Below, piece by piece: positions 1 through 8,620 of a stretch of DNA of 32,508 bases. The translations under genes and the position numbers were made by a program. Position 1 is the first letter of the stretch, and each line of letters opens with the position of its first letter. The stretch comes from Novosphingobium sp. SCN 66-18 (GTDB taxonomy: Bacteria > Pseudomonadota > Alphaproteobacteria > Sphingomonadales > Sphingomonadaceae). Location: positions 1-32,508 of the forward strand of contig MEGD01000041.1 of the NCBI GenBank assembly GCA_001725355.1. Direction: 5' to 3'. A model generated the notes under the pieces. The model saw only the letters and a list, made by a program, of their open reading frames with translations. It was not told where the DNA came from and did no database searches.

Positions 1-194
1 AAGGACCGCAGACTATCGACAAACACCACGGTTGCACGGCCGACCTTGGCTGCCTCGATGTCGCCGGAAGCGATGAGCTGGTAGATCTTGGATTTGCTGA
101 GCCCCGTCATCCGTACTGCGTCGGGAATGCGAACGCTTATCGGCCCAATCGGGGGCGCGTCGTCGCCATTCGTTGCAGGCTGCCGGGCCGACAT
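1..194 (-). CDS. Helix-turn-helix (excisionase/AlpA-like) DNA-binding protein, partial
   Basis: The gene starts at the ATG at 194-192 and runs off the left edge, so only about 64 N-terminal residues are visible. After a polar leader of about 20 residues, the stretch VRMTGLSKSKIYQLIASGDI followed by EAAKVGR is the usual pattern of a MerR/excisionase-type winged helix-turn-helix (a Thr-Gly-Leu-Ser turn, then K-Y-LI-G-I). Such small proteins act as recombination directionality factors or as local regulators on mobile elements. It lies 4 bp downstream of the DUF2274 gene on the same strand, at the end of the trb operon. Excisionase and simple regulator cannot be separated without seeing the missing C-terminus and any neighbouring integrase. 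Confidence 0.7.
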   Translation of the reverse strand, partial: MSARQPATNGDDAPPIGPISVRIPDAVRMTGLSKSKIYQLIASGDIEAAKVGRATVVFVDSLRS

Positions 195-198
195 CGGA

Positions 199-411
199 CT
201 ATTTCTTACGTGCCCGGCTGAACGAGCGGTCGCTCGCCAGGAAGCCGCTAAGCATGAATGGAATGAGGTCCGGTACGGACTCGCGTCGGCCGTAGGCCGC
301 CTCATAGGCCTCGGCGTAGTCGTTCAGCGCTTCGATGAGATCCGGCATGACGTTGATCGTGATCTTAGCCGGCGTCCGATCGGGCAGCCTTGGCAGCTTC
401 AAATCAGCCAT
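199..411 (-). CDS. DUF2274 domain protein
   Basis: This is a 70-residue protein beginning MADLKLPRLPDRTPAKITI. I place the start at the ATG at 411-409 because the upstream part of the open frame is antisense-like low-complexity sequence within trbI. It matches the pattern of the DUF2274 family: a short basic N-terminus, the phrase PAKITINVMPDL, a helix with NDYAEAYEAAYG, then a conserved region ending in FMLSGFLASDR. DUF2274 genes characteristically follow trbI in alpha- and gammaproteobacterial conjugative elements, but I know of no established function. The start overlaps the trbI stop by 8 bp, so translation is probably coupled. It could be a small RHH-type DNA-binding protein, because the sheet-helix-helix spacing fits, but that is inference. 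Confidence 0.8.
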   Translation of the reverse strand: MADLKLPRLPDRTPAKITINVMPDLIEALNDYAEAYEAAYGRRESVPDLIPFMLSGFLASDRSFSRARKK

Positions 412-1642
412 GACGGCCTCCCCAGGGTCCGGGCAATATGATGTCTTTGTGCACGACCACCCGTAGCGGCCAGCCGGGACGCACGCGCAAGGTCGGCTGG
501 ATATTGAGATTGCGCGTGACGAGCTGATCGCCGGCGCGCGCGCCGCTCTGCTGCGCTGACTCGCGGATCGCCCGGACAAGGTCGCTTTCGGTGCTGCCGA
601 AGCTCAATTCAGTGCCGACGCCCAGCAGTGTCGACAGGGCGACGCCCTTCAGAAGTTGCCAAGTATGCCGGTCGATCCGGTCGGACAGACCCGCATAGCC
701 CTGCGTATCGGTCGCCGGCACATTGTCGATACGAATCGACGAGCCGTCGGGCAGGATAATCCGCTGCCAGACGACCAGCGCACGGCTCTGCCCAAACGCT
801 ACAACGCTGTCGTAGCTGCCGATCAGCCGCGATCCTTGCGGAATGAGCAGACCGCGCCCGGTCACACTGTCATAGACGTTCTCCGTGATCTGCGCGGTGA
901 CGAGCCCGGGAAGATCCGAGTTGAGCCCGGTTATGAGGCTCGCGGCAATGATGCTGCCGGCCTGCAAGGTCCAAGGCGATACGGACTGCGCCAGCGCGTG
1001 CGGATTGATGTCGTCGTCGCGATTGGCGTGGCCGACCAATTCGTTCTTGCGCCCCTGGGCGTTAGGATCTCGGTCAGGGTCGAGGAGCGGCTTGGCAGTC
1101 TCGGCCGATGCTGGCGGAACACTTGCATCGGTAGTCACCGGTGCAGGGGCGGCGGCGCGACCGCCGCCCGCCAATTGCAGCATGACGCCAGACTCGCGTG
1201 CGGCCTTCTGCTCAGCGGCGATGCGCTGGCGCTCGGCTTCGGCTTCCTGCGCGGCCCGGCTCACCGCATCGGCAGCGGGGTCAGGGGGAACCATCCCGCC
1301 AAGCTGCCGCTGGCGCTCGAGGATCGGCCGCCCGAGATCACCGGGAAGCGGTAGCCCGAGCTTCGGCACGTCGCCATAGCTCGTCGGCGCGCCCGCGAGC
1401 GCATCAGGCGGCGCCTTCGCGCCAACCAGCTTTTCATCGCTTCGTGCGATCAGGCTCAGGGTCGCGGGCTTGAGCGCCAGCCAGGCGACGCCGATGATCG
1501 CGGTCGAGCCGGCGGCAGCGATGGCGACGATCGCACCGCGGCGAAAACGGGTGACGCGGCCCGGCGCCGCGCGCAGAACGAGCGTTTCGGGGTCGGCTTT
1601 GGGCGCCGCGATCGGCGCGGAAGAAGCGGTTGGATCGGTCAC
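404..1642 (-). CDS. trbI: Conjugal transfer protein TrbI (VirB10-like)
   Basis: This 412-residue protein has the TrbI/VirB10 architecture. It has a short cytoplasmic N-terminus with one transmembrane segment at about residues 37-57, then a long Pro/Ala/Gln-rich periplasmic linker. The C-terminal beta-barrel domain contains the typical phrases SLITGLNSDLPGLVTAQITE, VYDSVTGRGLLIPQGSRLIG and the SFGST segment. VirB10-family proteins bridge the inner and outer membranes and transduce energy in the type IV secretion core complex, with TrbG (VirB9-like) as partner. The start overlaps the trbG stop by 4 bp, and the gene ends inside the DUF2274 start. Length is normal for the family. Confidence 0.93.
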   Translation of the reverse strand: MTDPTASSAPIAAPKADPETLVLRAAPGRVTRFRRGAIVAIAAAGSTAIIGVAWLALKPATLSLIARSDEKLVGAKAPPDALAGAPTSYGDVPKLGLPLPGDLGRPILERQRQLGGMVPPDPAADAVSRAAQEAEAERQRIAAEQKAARESGVMLQLAGGGRAAAPAPVTTDASVPPASAETAKPLLDPDRDPNAQGRKNELVGHANRDDDINPHALAQSVSPWTLQAGSIIAASLITGLNSDLPGLVTAQITENVYDSVTGRGLLIPQGSRLIGSYDSVVAFGQSRALVVWQRIILPDGSSIRIDNVPATDTQGYAGLSDRIDRHTWQLLKGVALSTLLGVGTELSFGSTESDLVRAIRESAQQSGARAGDQLVTRNLNIQPTLRVRPGWPLRVVVHKDIILPGPWGGRHG

Positions 1643-2490
1643 GCGCCCCTCCCGGCCTTGCGCTGCCGGCTCTTCGGCTGGGCGGCGGTGATACGGACAA
1701 TCTGCTGTTTCTTGCCGCCAAGGCGCAGCTCGGCGACACCGAACAGGCGGTCGACCACATAATAGCGGCCGGCGACGCGATAGTTGACGAGCTGGGCCTC
1801 GCCATCCTCGCCAATCACGAACAGCGGGGGCGCCTCACCCACGGCGATCGCAGGCGAGAACTCGATGTAGGTCTGCCGCCCATCGTCGAACGCGCGCAGC
1901 GGCCGCCAGGCCGGCTTGTCGCCCGAGATCGCATAGTTGAAGTTGAGGCTTTCGACCGAGAGGCCCGACGCGATCGGCGTCGCCGCCACGGCTGCATCGC
2001 GCTGACGCCGGAGCGCGATCAGCTCGTCATGTGGATAGGTCCAGGAGATCGCCGCCATCGCGGTCGCGGGCGTGCTTTCGAGCTGGAGATGGTAGGTCCG
2101 GCGATCGGTAGCAATGACAAGGTTTGTGCGTAGGCCCGCCGAAAACGGCTTGACGAGGATGTGCACGCGCTTGCTTTCGCCGATGCCGCTGGTGGTATCG
2201 CCGACAGTCCAGCGCACGGTGTCGCCGGCGGCGACGGACACAATCGTTTCGCCCGGCTGCAAGGCAATGTCGGTGATGCGCTCGGGCGCGGCATAGAGCC
2301 GGTAGAGCACGCCTTCCGCCCAGGGATAGACCTGGACGGCATATATATATCCCGCGCTCGACGGCTCGCGCAGTGCCGCCCGGTTGGCGGCAGTGACGCG
2401 CGCGGTGGGTGACGCGGGTTCGCGGCTCTGCGCAGCGACGCCCATGGCAAGCGCCATCGCGCTCGCCGCCAGGATGAGGGCACGGATCAT
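1639..2490 (-). CDS. trbG: P-type conjugative transfer protein TrbG (VirB9-like)
   Basis: This 283-residue protein has a cleavable signal peptide (MIRALILAASAMALAMGVAAQS, cleavage near residue 20). A VirB9-like beta-sandwich follows, with VQVYPWAEGVLYRLYAAPERITDIALQ near residues 50-80 and LVIATDRRTYHLQL further on. The C-terminal segment resembles the VirB9 CTD (FNYAISGDKPAWRPLRAFDDGRQTY). TrbG forms the outer-membrane part of the mating channel and binds the TrbI barrel. It overlaps trbF upstream and trbI downstream by 4 bp each (ATGA-type junctions), consistent with one transcript. No separate trbH lipoprotein gene lies between trbG and trbI, unlike RP4. Confidence 0.92.
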   Translation of the reverse strand: MIRALILAASAMALAMGVAAQSREPASPTARVTAANRAALREPSSAGYIYAVQVYPWAEGVLYRLYAAPERITDIALQPGETIVSVAAGDTVRWTVGDTTSGIGESKRVHILVKPFSAGLRTNLVIATDRRTYHLQLESTPATAMAAISWTYPHDELIALRRQRDAAVAATPIASGLSVESLNFNYAISGDKPAWRPLRAFDDGRQTYIEFSPAIAVGEAPPLFVIGEDGEAQLVNYRVAGRYYVVDRLFGVAELRLGGKKQQIVRITAAQPKSRQRKAGRGA

Positions 2491-3329
2491 TGGTCGGTCC
2501 TTTCGGGGGATGGTGCGGCTGCGGGTTGAGCAAGGGTCGGATCGAGCGGCGAGCCCAGCGGAATGTCGGTGGGCGGCGCGACCGGGAGTGATTGTGCGGG
2601 ATCGGGCACGGCCGATGGTTGCGGCGAAGGCGGCCGGTCCTGAGGCGTTTCCAGTTCGCGGCTCCAGTCGATCGCGTCAACATAGAGACCGAGCGGGTTT
2701 TTTCGGAGCACATCGGCCAAGCGCGGCGGCTTGATCTTCACCGTGAGCATCGCCGTCCAGCGTGACGTGCTGGCGAGGCTTCCCCGCTCATATTGCTGCT
2801 CGGTCCATTTGACCTGGAAGCTCGTATCCGACGCGCGGACGACGCTCGTCACCTGCACCGAAACCGTCTTGCGCCCGACATCGGCGAACGGATTGGAGGT
2901 GCGGGCATATTCGCCGAGGAACAGTGACGCACGTTCGGTCGCGAAATCATAGGCTGATAGCCAGTTTTCACGCATCAATACCGGATCGAGCGAGCGCGCT
3001 CGAACGCCGGTGATGAACCGGCCGAGGAACCATGCGATCTGCGGATCGGTCGGCCGATAGTCCTTGGCGGCAGGCGCGACGGCCTGTGCTTGCCCGAGTG
3101 CATCGACCTCGACCACATAGGGCACGACGCGGCTTTGCATCGATTGCCAGACCAGCGCGCCCGACAGACCAGTGGTCAGGAACAGGCCGCCGAAGGCCAT
3201 CAGCCGCCAGTTCTTCGCCTGTGCGCGAGCCGAGCCGATACGCTCATCCCAAAGCTGGCCCGCTCGTTGGTAGGGTGTCTCGGGTTCGGGCGTTCGCCCA
3301 TAGCGCTGCAATGCGCGTCGAAATTTCAT
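2487..3329 (-). CDS. trbF: Conjugal transfer protein TrbF (VirB8-like)
   Basis: This is a 280-residue bitopic inner-membrane protein. A cytoplasmic N-terminus with the family phrase TPYQRAGQLWDERIGSARAQ precedes one transmembrane helix at about residues 46-64. The periplasmic VirB8-like fold follows, with VPYVVEVDALGQAQ, IAWFLGRFITGVRARSLDP and VQVTSVVRASDTSFQVKWTE. The last ~45 residues are a Pro-rich tail, longer than in RP4 TrbF but common in alphaproteobacterial relatives. VirB8-family proteins nucleate channel assembly. The stop overlaps trbG by 4 bp, and trbL ends 3 bp upstream. Confidence 0.93.
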   Translation of the reverse strand: MKFRRALQRYGRTPEPETPYQRAGQLWDERIGSARAQAKNWRLMAFGGLFLTTGLSGALVWQSMQSRVVPYVVEVDALGQAQAVAPAAKDYRPTDPQIAWFLGRFITGVRARSLDPVLMRENWLSAYDFATERASLFLGEYARTSNPFADVGRKTVSVQVTSVVRASDTSFQVKWTEQQYERGSLASTSRWTAMLTVKIKPPRLADVLRKNPLGLYVDAIDWSRELETPQDRPPSPQPSAVPDPAQSLPVAPPTDIPLGSPLDPTLAQPAAAPSPERTDQ

Positions 3330-3332
3330 CGC

Positions 3333-4640
3333 TCAGTCCCTTTCCTTGATGTCTGGAGTGGCGCCAGCGCCGCCGCGGTCGCCGCCCTGGATTGCGTGGA
3401 TCGCCATCTGGCGGCGGTGGCGAGCATTCTGGCTGGCATGAAGCTTCTGCGCCCAGGCGGGTGTTCCTTCAGCTGCGCCTATCGGCGCGGCTGCGGGGGC
3501 GGCGCCGCCGGCACGGGTGCTTCCTGCTTCCCATGCGGCGCGCTGCCCACGATCGGCGGCAGCGCTAACGCCGAGACCGCCGCTCATCCGGTTGGCAGCC
3601 GCGCCGCGCATGGCGGTCGCAACGCCGCCGAGGCCCGCGCCGACGCTGGTCGAGCCCGAGGTTTCCTGCCCGAGCTTGTAGGCAGTGGATGCGGCAGACC
3701 CCATCGATGTACCGGCGCGGATCGCGCCGAGACCGGCCCCCGCGAGACCGCGTGCCGCGCCGACGGCGCCAGCGCCTGCCATCGCAAGACCTCCGCCGGC
3801 AAGCACGGTAGTGGCGATCACCGATCCGGCGCCGAGCTGCGGCGCGCCGGCGACGAGGCCGGATGCGATTCCCGGGCCGAAGATGGAGAGGCCAAAGATC
3901 GCGAGGCTCGCGAGCATCAGCGACACGGCCTGTTCGATCGACACCTCGTCGCCGGTGATCGCACTGGTGAAGTCGGCGAAATAGTTAGAGCCGATGCCGA
4001 CGATGACCGCGAGCACCATGACCTTGATGCCCGAACTGACGACGTTCCCGAGCACCCGTTCGGCGAGGAACGACGTGCGGTTCCACAGCGCAAAGGGCAC
4101 GAGCACGAAGCCGGCGAGCGAAGTAAGCTTGAATTCGAGGATTGTGATGAAAAGCTGGATCGCGAGGATGAAAAAGGCGGCGATGACGACGACCCAGGCG
4201 ATCACCAGCACGGCGATCTCGATGAAATTGTCGAAGAAGGCGATCGGGCCAACCAACTCCTTCGCCTGCTCGAGGAGCGGCCATGCTGCCTCGAAGCCGG
4301 TCCCGGCCAGCTTGCCGGGTCGCAATAAATCGTCAGCCGTAATCGCGCTGCCCCCTGCGGTGAGGCCGAGGCCGGCGAAGCTGCGAAAGATGATATCGGA
4401 CAGTGTCGAGAAGCTGTTGAGGATCAGGGCGAAGACGCCGACATAGAGGATCTTTTTGAGGAACTTGGCGATGACGTCGTCTTCGCCGCCGAGCGCCCAG
4501 AACAGCCCGGCGAGCGTGATGTCGATGCCGATCAGGATCGTGGTCAGGAAACCGACGTCACCGCCCAACAGGCCGAACCCGCTGTCGATGTAGGAGGCGA
4601 AGGCCTCCATGAACTGATCGATGACATTCAGGTCATCCAT
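3333..4640 (-). CDS. trbL: P-type conjugative transfer protein TrbL (VirB6-like)
   Basis: This polytopic inner-membrane protein has about 435 residues, starting at the ATG at 4640-4638 (MDDLNVIDQFMEAFASYIDSG). The frame stays open to 4691, but this start has an AGGA 10 nt upstream and gives the standard TrbL N-terminus. Roughly the first 280 residues hold five to six hydrophobic helices, including VGFLTTILIGIDITLAGLFW and a conserved FILAIQLFITILEFKLTSLAGFVLVPFA region (given here only as a landmark). The remainder is Gly/Ala-rich and ends in a basic tail. VirB6/TrbL proteins line the inner-membrane translocation path. The gene is separated from trbJ by 124 bp containing a stable hairpin rather than an entry-exclusion gene. 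Confidence 0.92.
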   Translation of the reverse strand: MDDLNVIDQFMEAFASYIDSGFGLLGGDVGFLTTILIGIDITLAGLFWALGGEDDVIAKFLKKILYVGVFALILNSFSTLSDIIFRSFAGLGLTAGGSAITADDLLRPGKLAGTGFEAAWPLLEQAKELVGPIAFFDNFIEIAVLVIAWVVVIAAFFILAIQLFITILEFKLTSLAGFVLVPFALWNRTSFLAERVLGNVVSSGIKVMVLAVIVGIGSNYFADFTSAITGDEVSIEQAVSLMLASLAIFGLSIFGPGIASGLVAGAPQLGAGSVIATTVLAGGGLAMAGAGAVGAARGLAGAGLGAIRAGTSMGSAASTAYKLGQETSGSTSVGAGLGGVATAMRGAAANRMSGGLGVSAAADRGQRAAWEAGSTRAGGAAPAAAPIGAAEGTPAWAQKLHASQNARHRRQMAIHAIQGGDRGGAGATPDIKERD

Positions 4641-4671
4641 ATGGGCGGGTTCCTGCTTGAAGTTGAAAGGT

Positions 4672-4710
4672 GTCGCGGGGACCAGGGGCAAGCCCTACGG
4701 CCCCCGCGAC
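4672..4710 (-). repeat. Intercistronic hairpin between trbJ and trbL
   Basis: A perfect 9-bp inverted repeat has arms GTCGCGGGG (4672-4680) and CCCCGCGAC (4702-4710), with a smaller AGGG/CCCT stem inside the loop. It sits in the only sizeable gap within the trb run. No T-run follows on the minus strand, so it does not look like an intrinsic terminator. Processing, mRNA stability or translational tuning between trbJ and trbL are possible roles. Confidence 0.5.
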
Positions 4711-4764
4711 GAGACAGGTTCGGACCCGGGGGGAGCTGGGGGCGCGGTCCTCGCCTGCCTCAGC

Positions 4765-5517
4765 TCATTGGCGTGGCGTGTAAGCCTTGCCGTCGCCGAG
4801 GAAGCGGCGCGTCGACTCGCGTGCCTCGCGCGCGATCTGGCCCCGCTGCGCCTGCTCGACCGATTCCGCCCGGAACTGCGCCGCCATCATTTGCTGAAGC
4901 TGGAGCTGCTGCTTGGCGGTGAGCGCGAGAAGCTGGTTCGTGGCCTGCTGCGCCTGAAGCGAGCCTTCCGCGCCCTGGCTGCGCGCGACGATGTCGGCGA
5001 GCGCCTGCGTGTCGCTCCGTACGTTGTCGACGATGCGGTTCTGGACCCCCATCGTCTGGCGAAACGCGGACATCGCGGTATCGAGTTGATCGCGTGCGCG
5101 AGCCACACGCTGATCGCGGCGGAACACCTGATCGAACTCCTGCGGGTAGAGCTGGCGGAAGCGCTCGTCGAGCTGATCGATGCGGAAGTCGACGCCCTGC
5201 GCCTGGCCCATGAGCTGGTCGATCTGCTGGAGGCGCTGGCGAAGCTCCTGAAGTTGCGGGAAATCGATCCGGGACAGGTTCTTGCCCTGGTTGATCAGCA
5301 TCTGCGCTTCGTTCTGGAGACTCTGGATCTGGTTGTTGATCTGGGCAAGCGTGCGCGCGGCGGTGAGCAGGTTTTGCGAATAGTTCGATGGATCGAACAC
5401 ACTGAGCTGGGCCGCGACGGGCGTCGAGGTCAACGCGATGCCGATACCGAGCGAGCCGACGGCGCCGAGCGCGAGAGCGGAGAGGCACGCATATTTGCGG
5501 ATAGGGATACGGGGCAC
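4765..5517 (-). CDS. trbJ: P-type conjugative transfer protein TrbJ (VirB5-like)
   Basis: This 250-residue exported protein has a GTG start at 5517-5515, supported by an AGGAG 9 nt upstream inside the end of trbE. The signal peptide covers residues ~1-36 (basic MPRIPIRKYA, hydrophobic core, TPVAAQ cleavage site). The mature part starts with VFDPSNYSQNLLTAARTLAQIN, the hallmark of TrbJ, followed by long Gln/Leu-rich amphipathic helices and predicted coiled coil (IQSLQNEAQMLINQG; LRQRLQQIDQLMGQAQG). TrbJ/VirB5 proteins are periplasmic and associate with the pilus tip. The gene is 6 bp downstream of trbE. The usual trbK entry-exclusion lipoprotein is not seen after it. Confidence 0.92.
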   Translation of the reverse strand: MPRIPIRKYACLSALALGAVGSLGIGIALTSTPVAAQLSVFDPSNYSQNLLTAARTLAQINNQIQSLQNEAQMLINQGKNLSRIDFPQLQELRQRLQQIDQLMGQAQGVDFRIDQLDERFRQLYPQEFDQVFRRDQRVARARDQLDTAMSAFRQTMGVQNRIVDNVRSDTQALADIVARSQGAEGSLQAQQATNQLLALTAKQQLQLQQMMAAQFRAESVEQAQRGQIAREARESTRRFLGDGKAYTPRQ

Positions 5518-5523
5518 GGGAAA

Positions 5524-7992
5524 TTACTCCTTGTCTTCTGGGGGGCGGGCGGCAGGGTGACGCCCAAGCAGGTCGGCCGCCCAATCGAGGCCGGCTTGGG
5601 AGAGAAAGGTCGCGGCGAAGTCGGCCTGGCCCTTTTCGGCCAGCACCGCGTCTATGCGCTTCTGGCTGTCGGGATCGGACGCGCCGCACAACGCCAGCGC
5701 GATCGGGCCTAGCCCAAGCTCGAACAGCCGGTTGCCGCGCGCTGATTGCAGATAATATTGCCGCTTGGGCGTCGCGCGGCTGACCAGTTCGATCTGGCGC
5801 GCGTTGAGACCGAAGCGGACGTAGACCGTCTGGCCCTGCGGCTCGATCGCCCGATCATTGGGCAGCAAGATGCGCTGCGGACAGCTTTCGATGATGGCCG
5901 GCGCGATCGTGCTGTCGGCGATATCGGCTAGGCTCTGTGTCGCGAACACGACGCTGACGTTCTTCTTGCGCAGCACCTTCAGCCACTCACGGATGCGCGC
6001 GGCGAACAGCGGGTGGTCGAGGAACACCCAGGCTTCATCCAGTACGAGAAGCGTCGGCCGCCCGGTGAAGCGCTCCTCGAGACGATGGAACAGGTAGGTC
6101 AGCACGGGCGCAACGACGCCCGCCTGCCCCATCAGCGCTTCAGTCTCGAAGCACTGCACGTCGGCGATCGCTAGATCGTCTTCGGCGGCGTCGAGCAGGC
6201 GGCCGAACGATCCTTCGAGCGTATAGGGCGCGAGCGCCGATCGCAGCGGTGCCGATTGCAGCAGCAGCGACAGGCCGGTGAGCGTGCGTTCCTCGATCGG
6301 GGCGGTCGCGAGATTGGTGAGCGCCGACCAGACGGCCTCCTTGATCTCGGGTGTGACCAGTACTTTCTCATGGGCGAGCAGCGCGCCGATCCATTCGGTC
6401 GCCCAGGCGCGTGCGTTGGAGCGATCGATGTGGCGCAGCGGCTGGAAGGCGATCGTTCGCCCGCCCACGTCATCGGCATGACCGCTCTCACCGCCAAGCC
6501 CGAGCGCGTGATGCGCGCCGCCCATCGCCAGCACGGCCGCGCGCGCCGAAAATCCCTTGTCGAAGACATAGACCTGGGAGTCTGGATATCGCCGGAACTG
6601 AAGCGCGAGCATTGCGAGCAGCACCGACTTTCCGGCCCCGGTGGGTCCGACGATCAGCATATGACCGACGTCGCCGACATGCGTGCTGAGACGGAACGGC
6701 GTCGAGCCGCTGGTTTCCGCATAAAGCAGCGGCGGACCGTCGAGGTGCGGATTACGCGCCGGTCCTGCCCATACCGAGGACAGCGGCATGAGATGCGCGA
6801 GATTCAGGGTGTGGACGATCGGTTGCCGGACGTTCGCATAGACATGGCCCGGCAGGCTCGACAGCCACGCCTCGACCACATTCATGCCCTCGCGGATGCA
6901 GGTGAAGCCGAGCCCGTTGACGATGCGCTCGACCGCGCGGACCTTTTCCTCGACGCGGGCGCGGTCGATATCGGCAACGGTGATCGTCGTCGTCAGATAG
7001 CCGAACGCGACATGATCGCCGCCGAGCGCCTGCAAGGCGAGGTCGGCATCGACCACCTTGTTGTCGGCATCGCTGTCGAGAAGCTGGACCGGCTGGTTGT
7101 AGATGACTTCGCGCAGCAGCGCGGTGATCGACTTGCGCTTGTTGAACCACTGCCGCCGCAGGCGAGTGAGCGCTTTGGTTGCGTCGGTCTTGTCGAGCGC
7201 AATGAAGCGCGTCACCCAGCGATAGCCAAAATCCTCATGGTTGAGTCCGTCGAGGATGCCGGGACGGCTCGCGTTCGGAAATCCGAGGATGGTGAGCGTC
7301 CGCAGATGCTCGTCGCCGAGCATCGGTTCGAGCCCGCCGGTCAGCGGCGTGTCGGCGAGCAGCCCGTCCAGATAGATGGGCGTTTCGGGCACGGCGACGA
7401 CATGGCGGCGCGCGGAGATCGCACCGTGGAGAAAGGTCAGCATTTCGCTGTCGCCGAGCGCGCGCACCTCGGGCATGAAGCCTCTGAACAGGTCAAGCGC
7501 ACGATCCGTCTCGGCGATGAAGCCGGCAAGCGCTTGTCGCCAGTCGCGGCCCTTCGCGTCGTCGCTGCGCTCGATCAGCGCTCGGCCCGCCGTGTCCGCC
7601 TGATCGGGCGGAGGCAGGAGGGTGAGCGTCAGATAATAGCGGCTCTCGAAATGCGCGCCCGCGCTTTCGAACGCCGCGCGCCGTTCCTCATCGACCAGCC
7701 ACGACGCCGCATCGGGAAAGCTGCTGTCGGGATAACCCAGCGCTTCGCGCCGCTCGGCCTCGAAATGGAGTGCCCAGCCCGAGCCGAAGCGCTTCAGGAC
7801 ATTGTTCGCCCGCGCGCAGGCGGCGACAAGCTCGGCTTCGGTGGCGGATTCTAGATCGGGGCCGCGGAACCTGAGGACGCGCAAAAAGCTGCCGTCCTTG
7901 TTGAGCACCACGCCGGGCGCGACAAGCGCCGCCCATGGAAGATGATCGGCGAGCCGGTCGGCCTTCTGACGGTATTCGCGCAGATTCAGCAT
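5524..7992 (-). CDS. trbE: Conjugal transfer ATPase TrbE (VirB4-like)
   Basis: This is an 822-residue VirB4-family ATPase, the main motor for pilus biogenesis and substrate transfer at the inner membrane. The start is the ATG at 7992-7990 (MLNLREYRQKADRLADHLPW); upstream codons in the frame belong to trbD in another phase. Walker A is GPTGAGKS at about residues 449-456. Walker B is LLVLDEAW at about 648-655, followed by the conserved RIREWLKVLRKKNVSVVFATQS region. The N-terminal ~250 residues form the CagE/TrbE domain. It overlaps the trbD stop by 7 bp (ATGCTGA junction). Length and motifs are normal and complete. Confidence 0.95.
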   Translation of the reverse strand: MLNLREYRQKADRLADHLPWAALVAPGVVLNKDGSFLRVLRFRGPDLESATEAELVAACARANNVLKRFGSGWALHFEAERREALGYPDSSFPDAASWLVDEERRAAFESAGAHFESRYYLTLTLLPPPDQADTAGRALIERSDDAKGRDWRQALAGFIAETDRALDLFRGFMPEVRALGDSEMLTFLHGAISARRHVVAVPETPIYLDGLLADTPLTGGLEPMLGDEHLRTLTILGFPNASRPGILDGLNHEDFGYRWVTRFIALDKTDATKALTRLRRQWFNKRKSITALLREVIYNQPVQLLDSDADNKVVDADLALQALGGDHVAFGYLTTTITVADIDRARVEEKVRAVERIVNGLGFTCIREGMNVVEAWLSSLPGHVYANVRQPIVHTLNLAHLMPLSSVWAGPARNPHLDGPPLLYAETSGSTPFRLSTHVGDVGHMLIVGPTGAGKSVLLAMLALQFRRYPDSQVYVFDKGFSARAAVLAMGGAHHALGLGGESGHADDVGGRTIAFQPLRHIDRSNARAWATEWIGALLAHEKVLVTPEIKEAVWSALTNLATAPIEERTLTGLSLLLQSAPLRSALAPYTLEGSFGRLLDAAEDDLAIADVQCFETEALMGQAGVVAPVLTYLFHRLEERFTGRPTLLVLDEAWVFLDHPLFAARIREWLKVLRKKNVSVVFATQSLADIADSTIAPAIIESCPQRILLPNDRAIEPQGQTVYVRFGLNARQIELVSRATPKRQYYLQSARGNRLFELGLGPIALALCGASDPDSQKRIDAVLAEKGQADFAATFLSQAGLDWAADLLGRHPAARPPEDKE

Positions 7993-8270
7993 GACAGATG
8001 CCCCTTCTGGCGAAGGTGGCGGACAAGGACCGGGGCGAAGTCGGGATCGCGCTTGGCGGCGAACACCGCGAGAGTGTGCCCGAACGCCCACATGGCCAGC
8101 CCGGCGATCCACTGCTGGAGACCGAGTCCGAGCGCGGCCGCGATCGTACCATTGACGATCGCGATCGCTCGCGGCGCCCCGCCAAGCAGGATCGGCTCGG
8201 CAAGCGCGCGGTGCATCGGCGCCTCGAACCCCTCGATATGGCTGGCGCCATAGGAATTTGGCGCGTTCAC
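7986..8270 (-). CDS. trbD: Conjugal transfer protein TrbD (VirB3-like)
   Basis: This is a 94-residue protein. I place a GTG start at 8270-8268, where GTGA overlaps the trbC stop, giving MNAPNSYGASHIEGFEAPMHRALAEPI. The phrases EGFEAPMHRALAEPILLGGAPRA and LAMWAFGHTLAVFAAKRDP are diagnostic of TrbD/VirB3. Two closely spaced hydrophobic segments (about residues 35-75) fit the family's small inner-membrane topology. VirB3 proteins work directly with the VirB4 ATPase, here the immediately overlapping trbE. The longer in-frame extension upstream is antisense-like translation of trbC and was excluded. Confidence 0.9.
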   Translation of the reverse strand: MNAPNSYGASHIEGFEAPMHRALAEPILLGGAPRAIAIVNGTIAAALGLGLQQWIAGLAMWAFGHTLAVFAAKRDPDFAPVLVRHLRQKGHLSC

Positions 8271-8620
8271 GAGATGAGCGCCCCGCCGCCGAAGCTGAAG
8301 AAGCTGAGGAAGAAGCTCGACGCCGCAAACGCGATCGACAGGCCGAAGATGATCTGGATGAGGCGCCGGAACCCGCCTGCCGTCTCGCCGAACGCGAGCG
8401 TCAAACCGGTGACGATGATGATGATCACCGCGACGATCTTGGCGACAGGACCCTGGACCGATTCGAGGACCTGCTGAAGCGGTTCCTCCCACGGCATGCC
8501 CGAGCCGGCGGCCTGCGCGGTGGCGGCGAGCGCAAGCCCGAGGCCGATGGCGGCGCCGGTGAGGAAGATGCTCCGACGATCGGGAATACGGGCAGGAATA
8601 CGGGACAAGCGCATGGTCAT
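8267..8620 (-). CDS. trbC: Conjugative pilin precursor TrbC (VirB2-like)
   Basis: This 117-residue prepilin has a long basic leader (MTMRLSRIPARIPDRRS), a hydrophobic signal segment and a cleavage-like ATAQAAG at about residues 34-40. The mature part of ~75 residues has two transmembrane helices (VAKIVAVIIIIVTGLTLAFG and IQIIFGLSIAFAASSFFLSF). This is the layout of VirB2/TrbC pilins, some of which are cyclised by a TraF-type peptidase; such a gene lies at 27485-28006. The start overlaps the trbB stop (ATGA). A second ATG two codons in is an alternative start. Confidence 0.92.
   Translation of the reverse strand: MTMRLSRIPARIPDRRSIFLTGAAIGLGLALAATAQAAGSGMPWEEPLQQVLESVQGPVAKIVAVIIIIVTGLTLAFGETAGGFRRLIQIIFGLSIAFAASSFFLSFFSFGGGALIS

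Noticed and set aside
6256-7854. 532-residue plus-strand frame opposite trbE
   Set aside because: It shadows a confident ATPase gene; no domain, no ribosome site and no operon context.
8271-8328. Long N-terminal extension of trbE (start at 8328)
   Set aside because: The extension runs through trbD and into trbC in the wrong phase and ends in front of the standard TrbE N-terminus at 7992.
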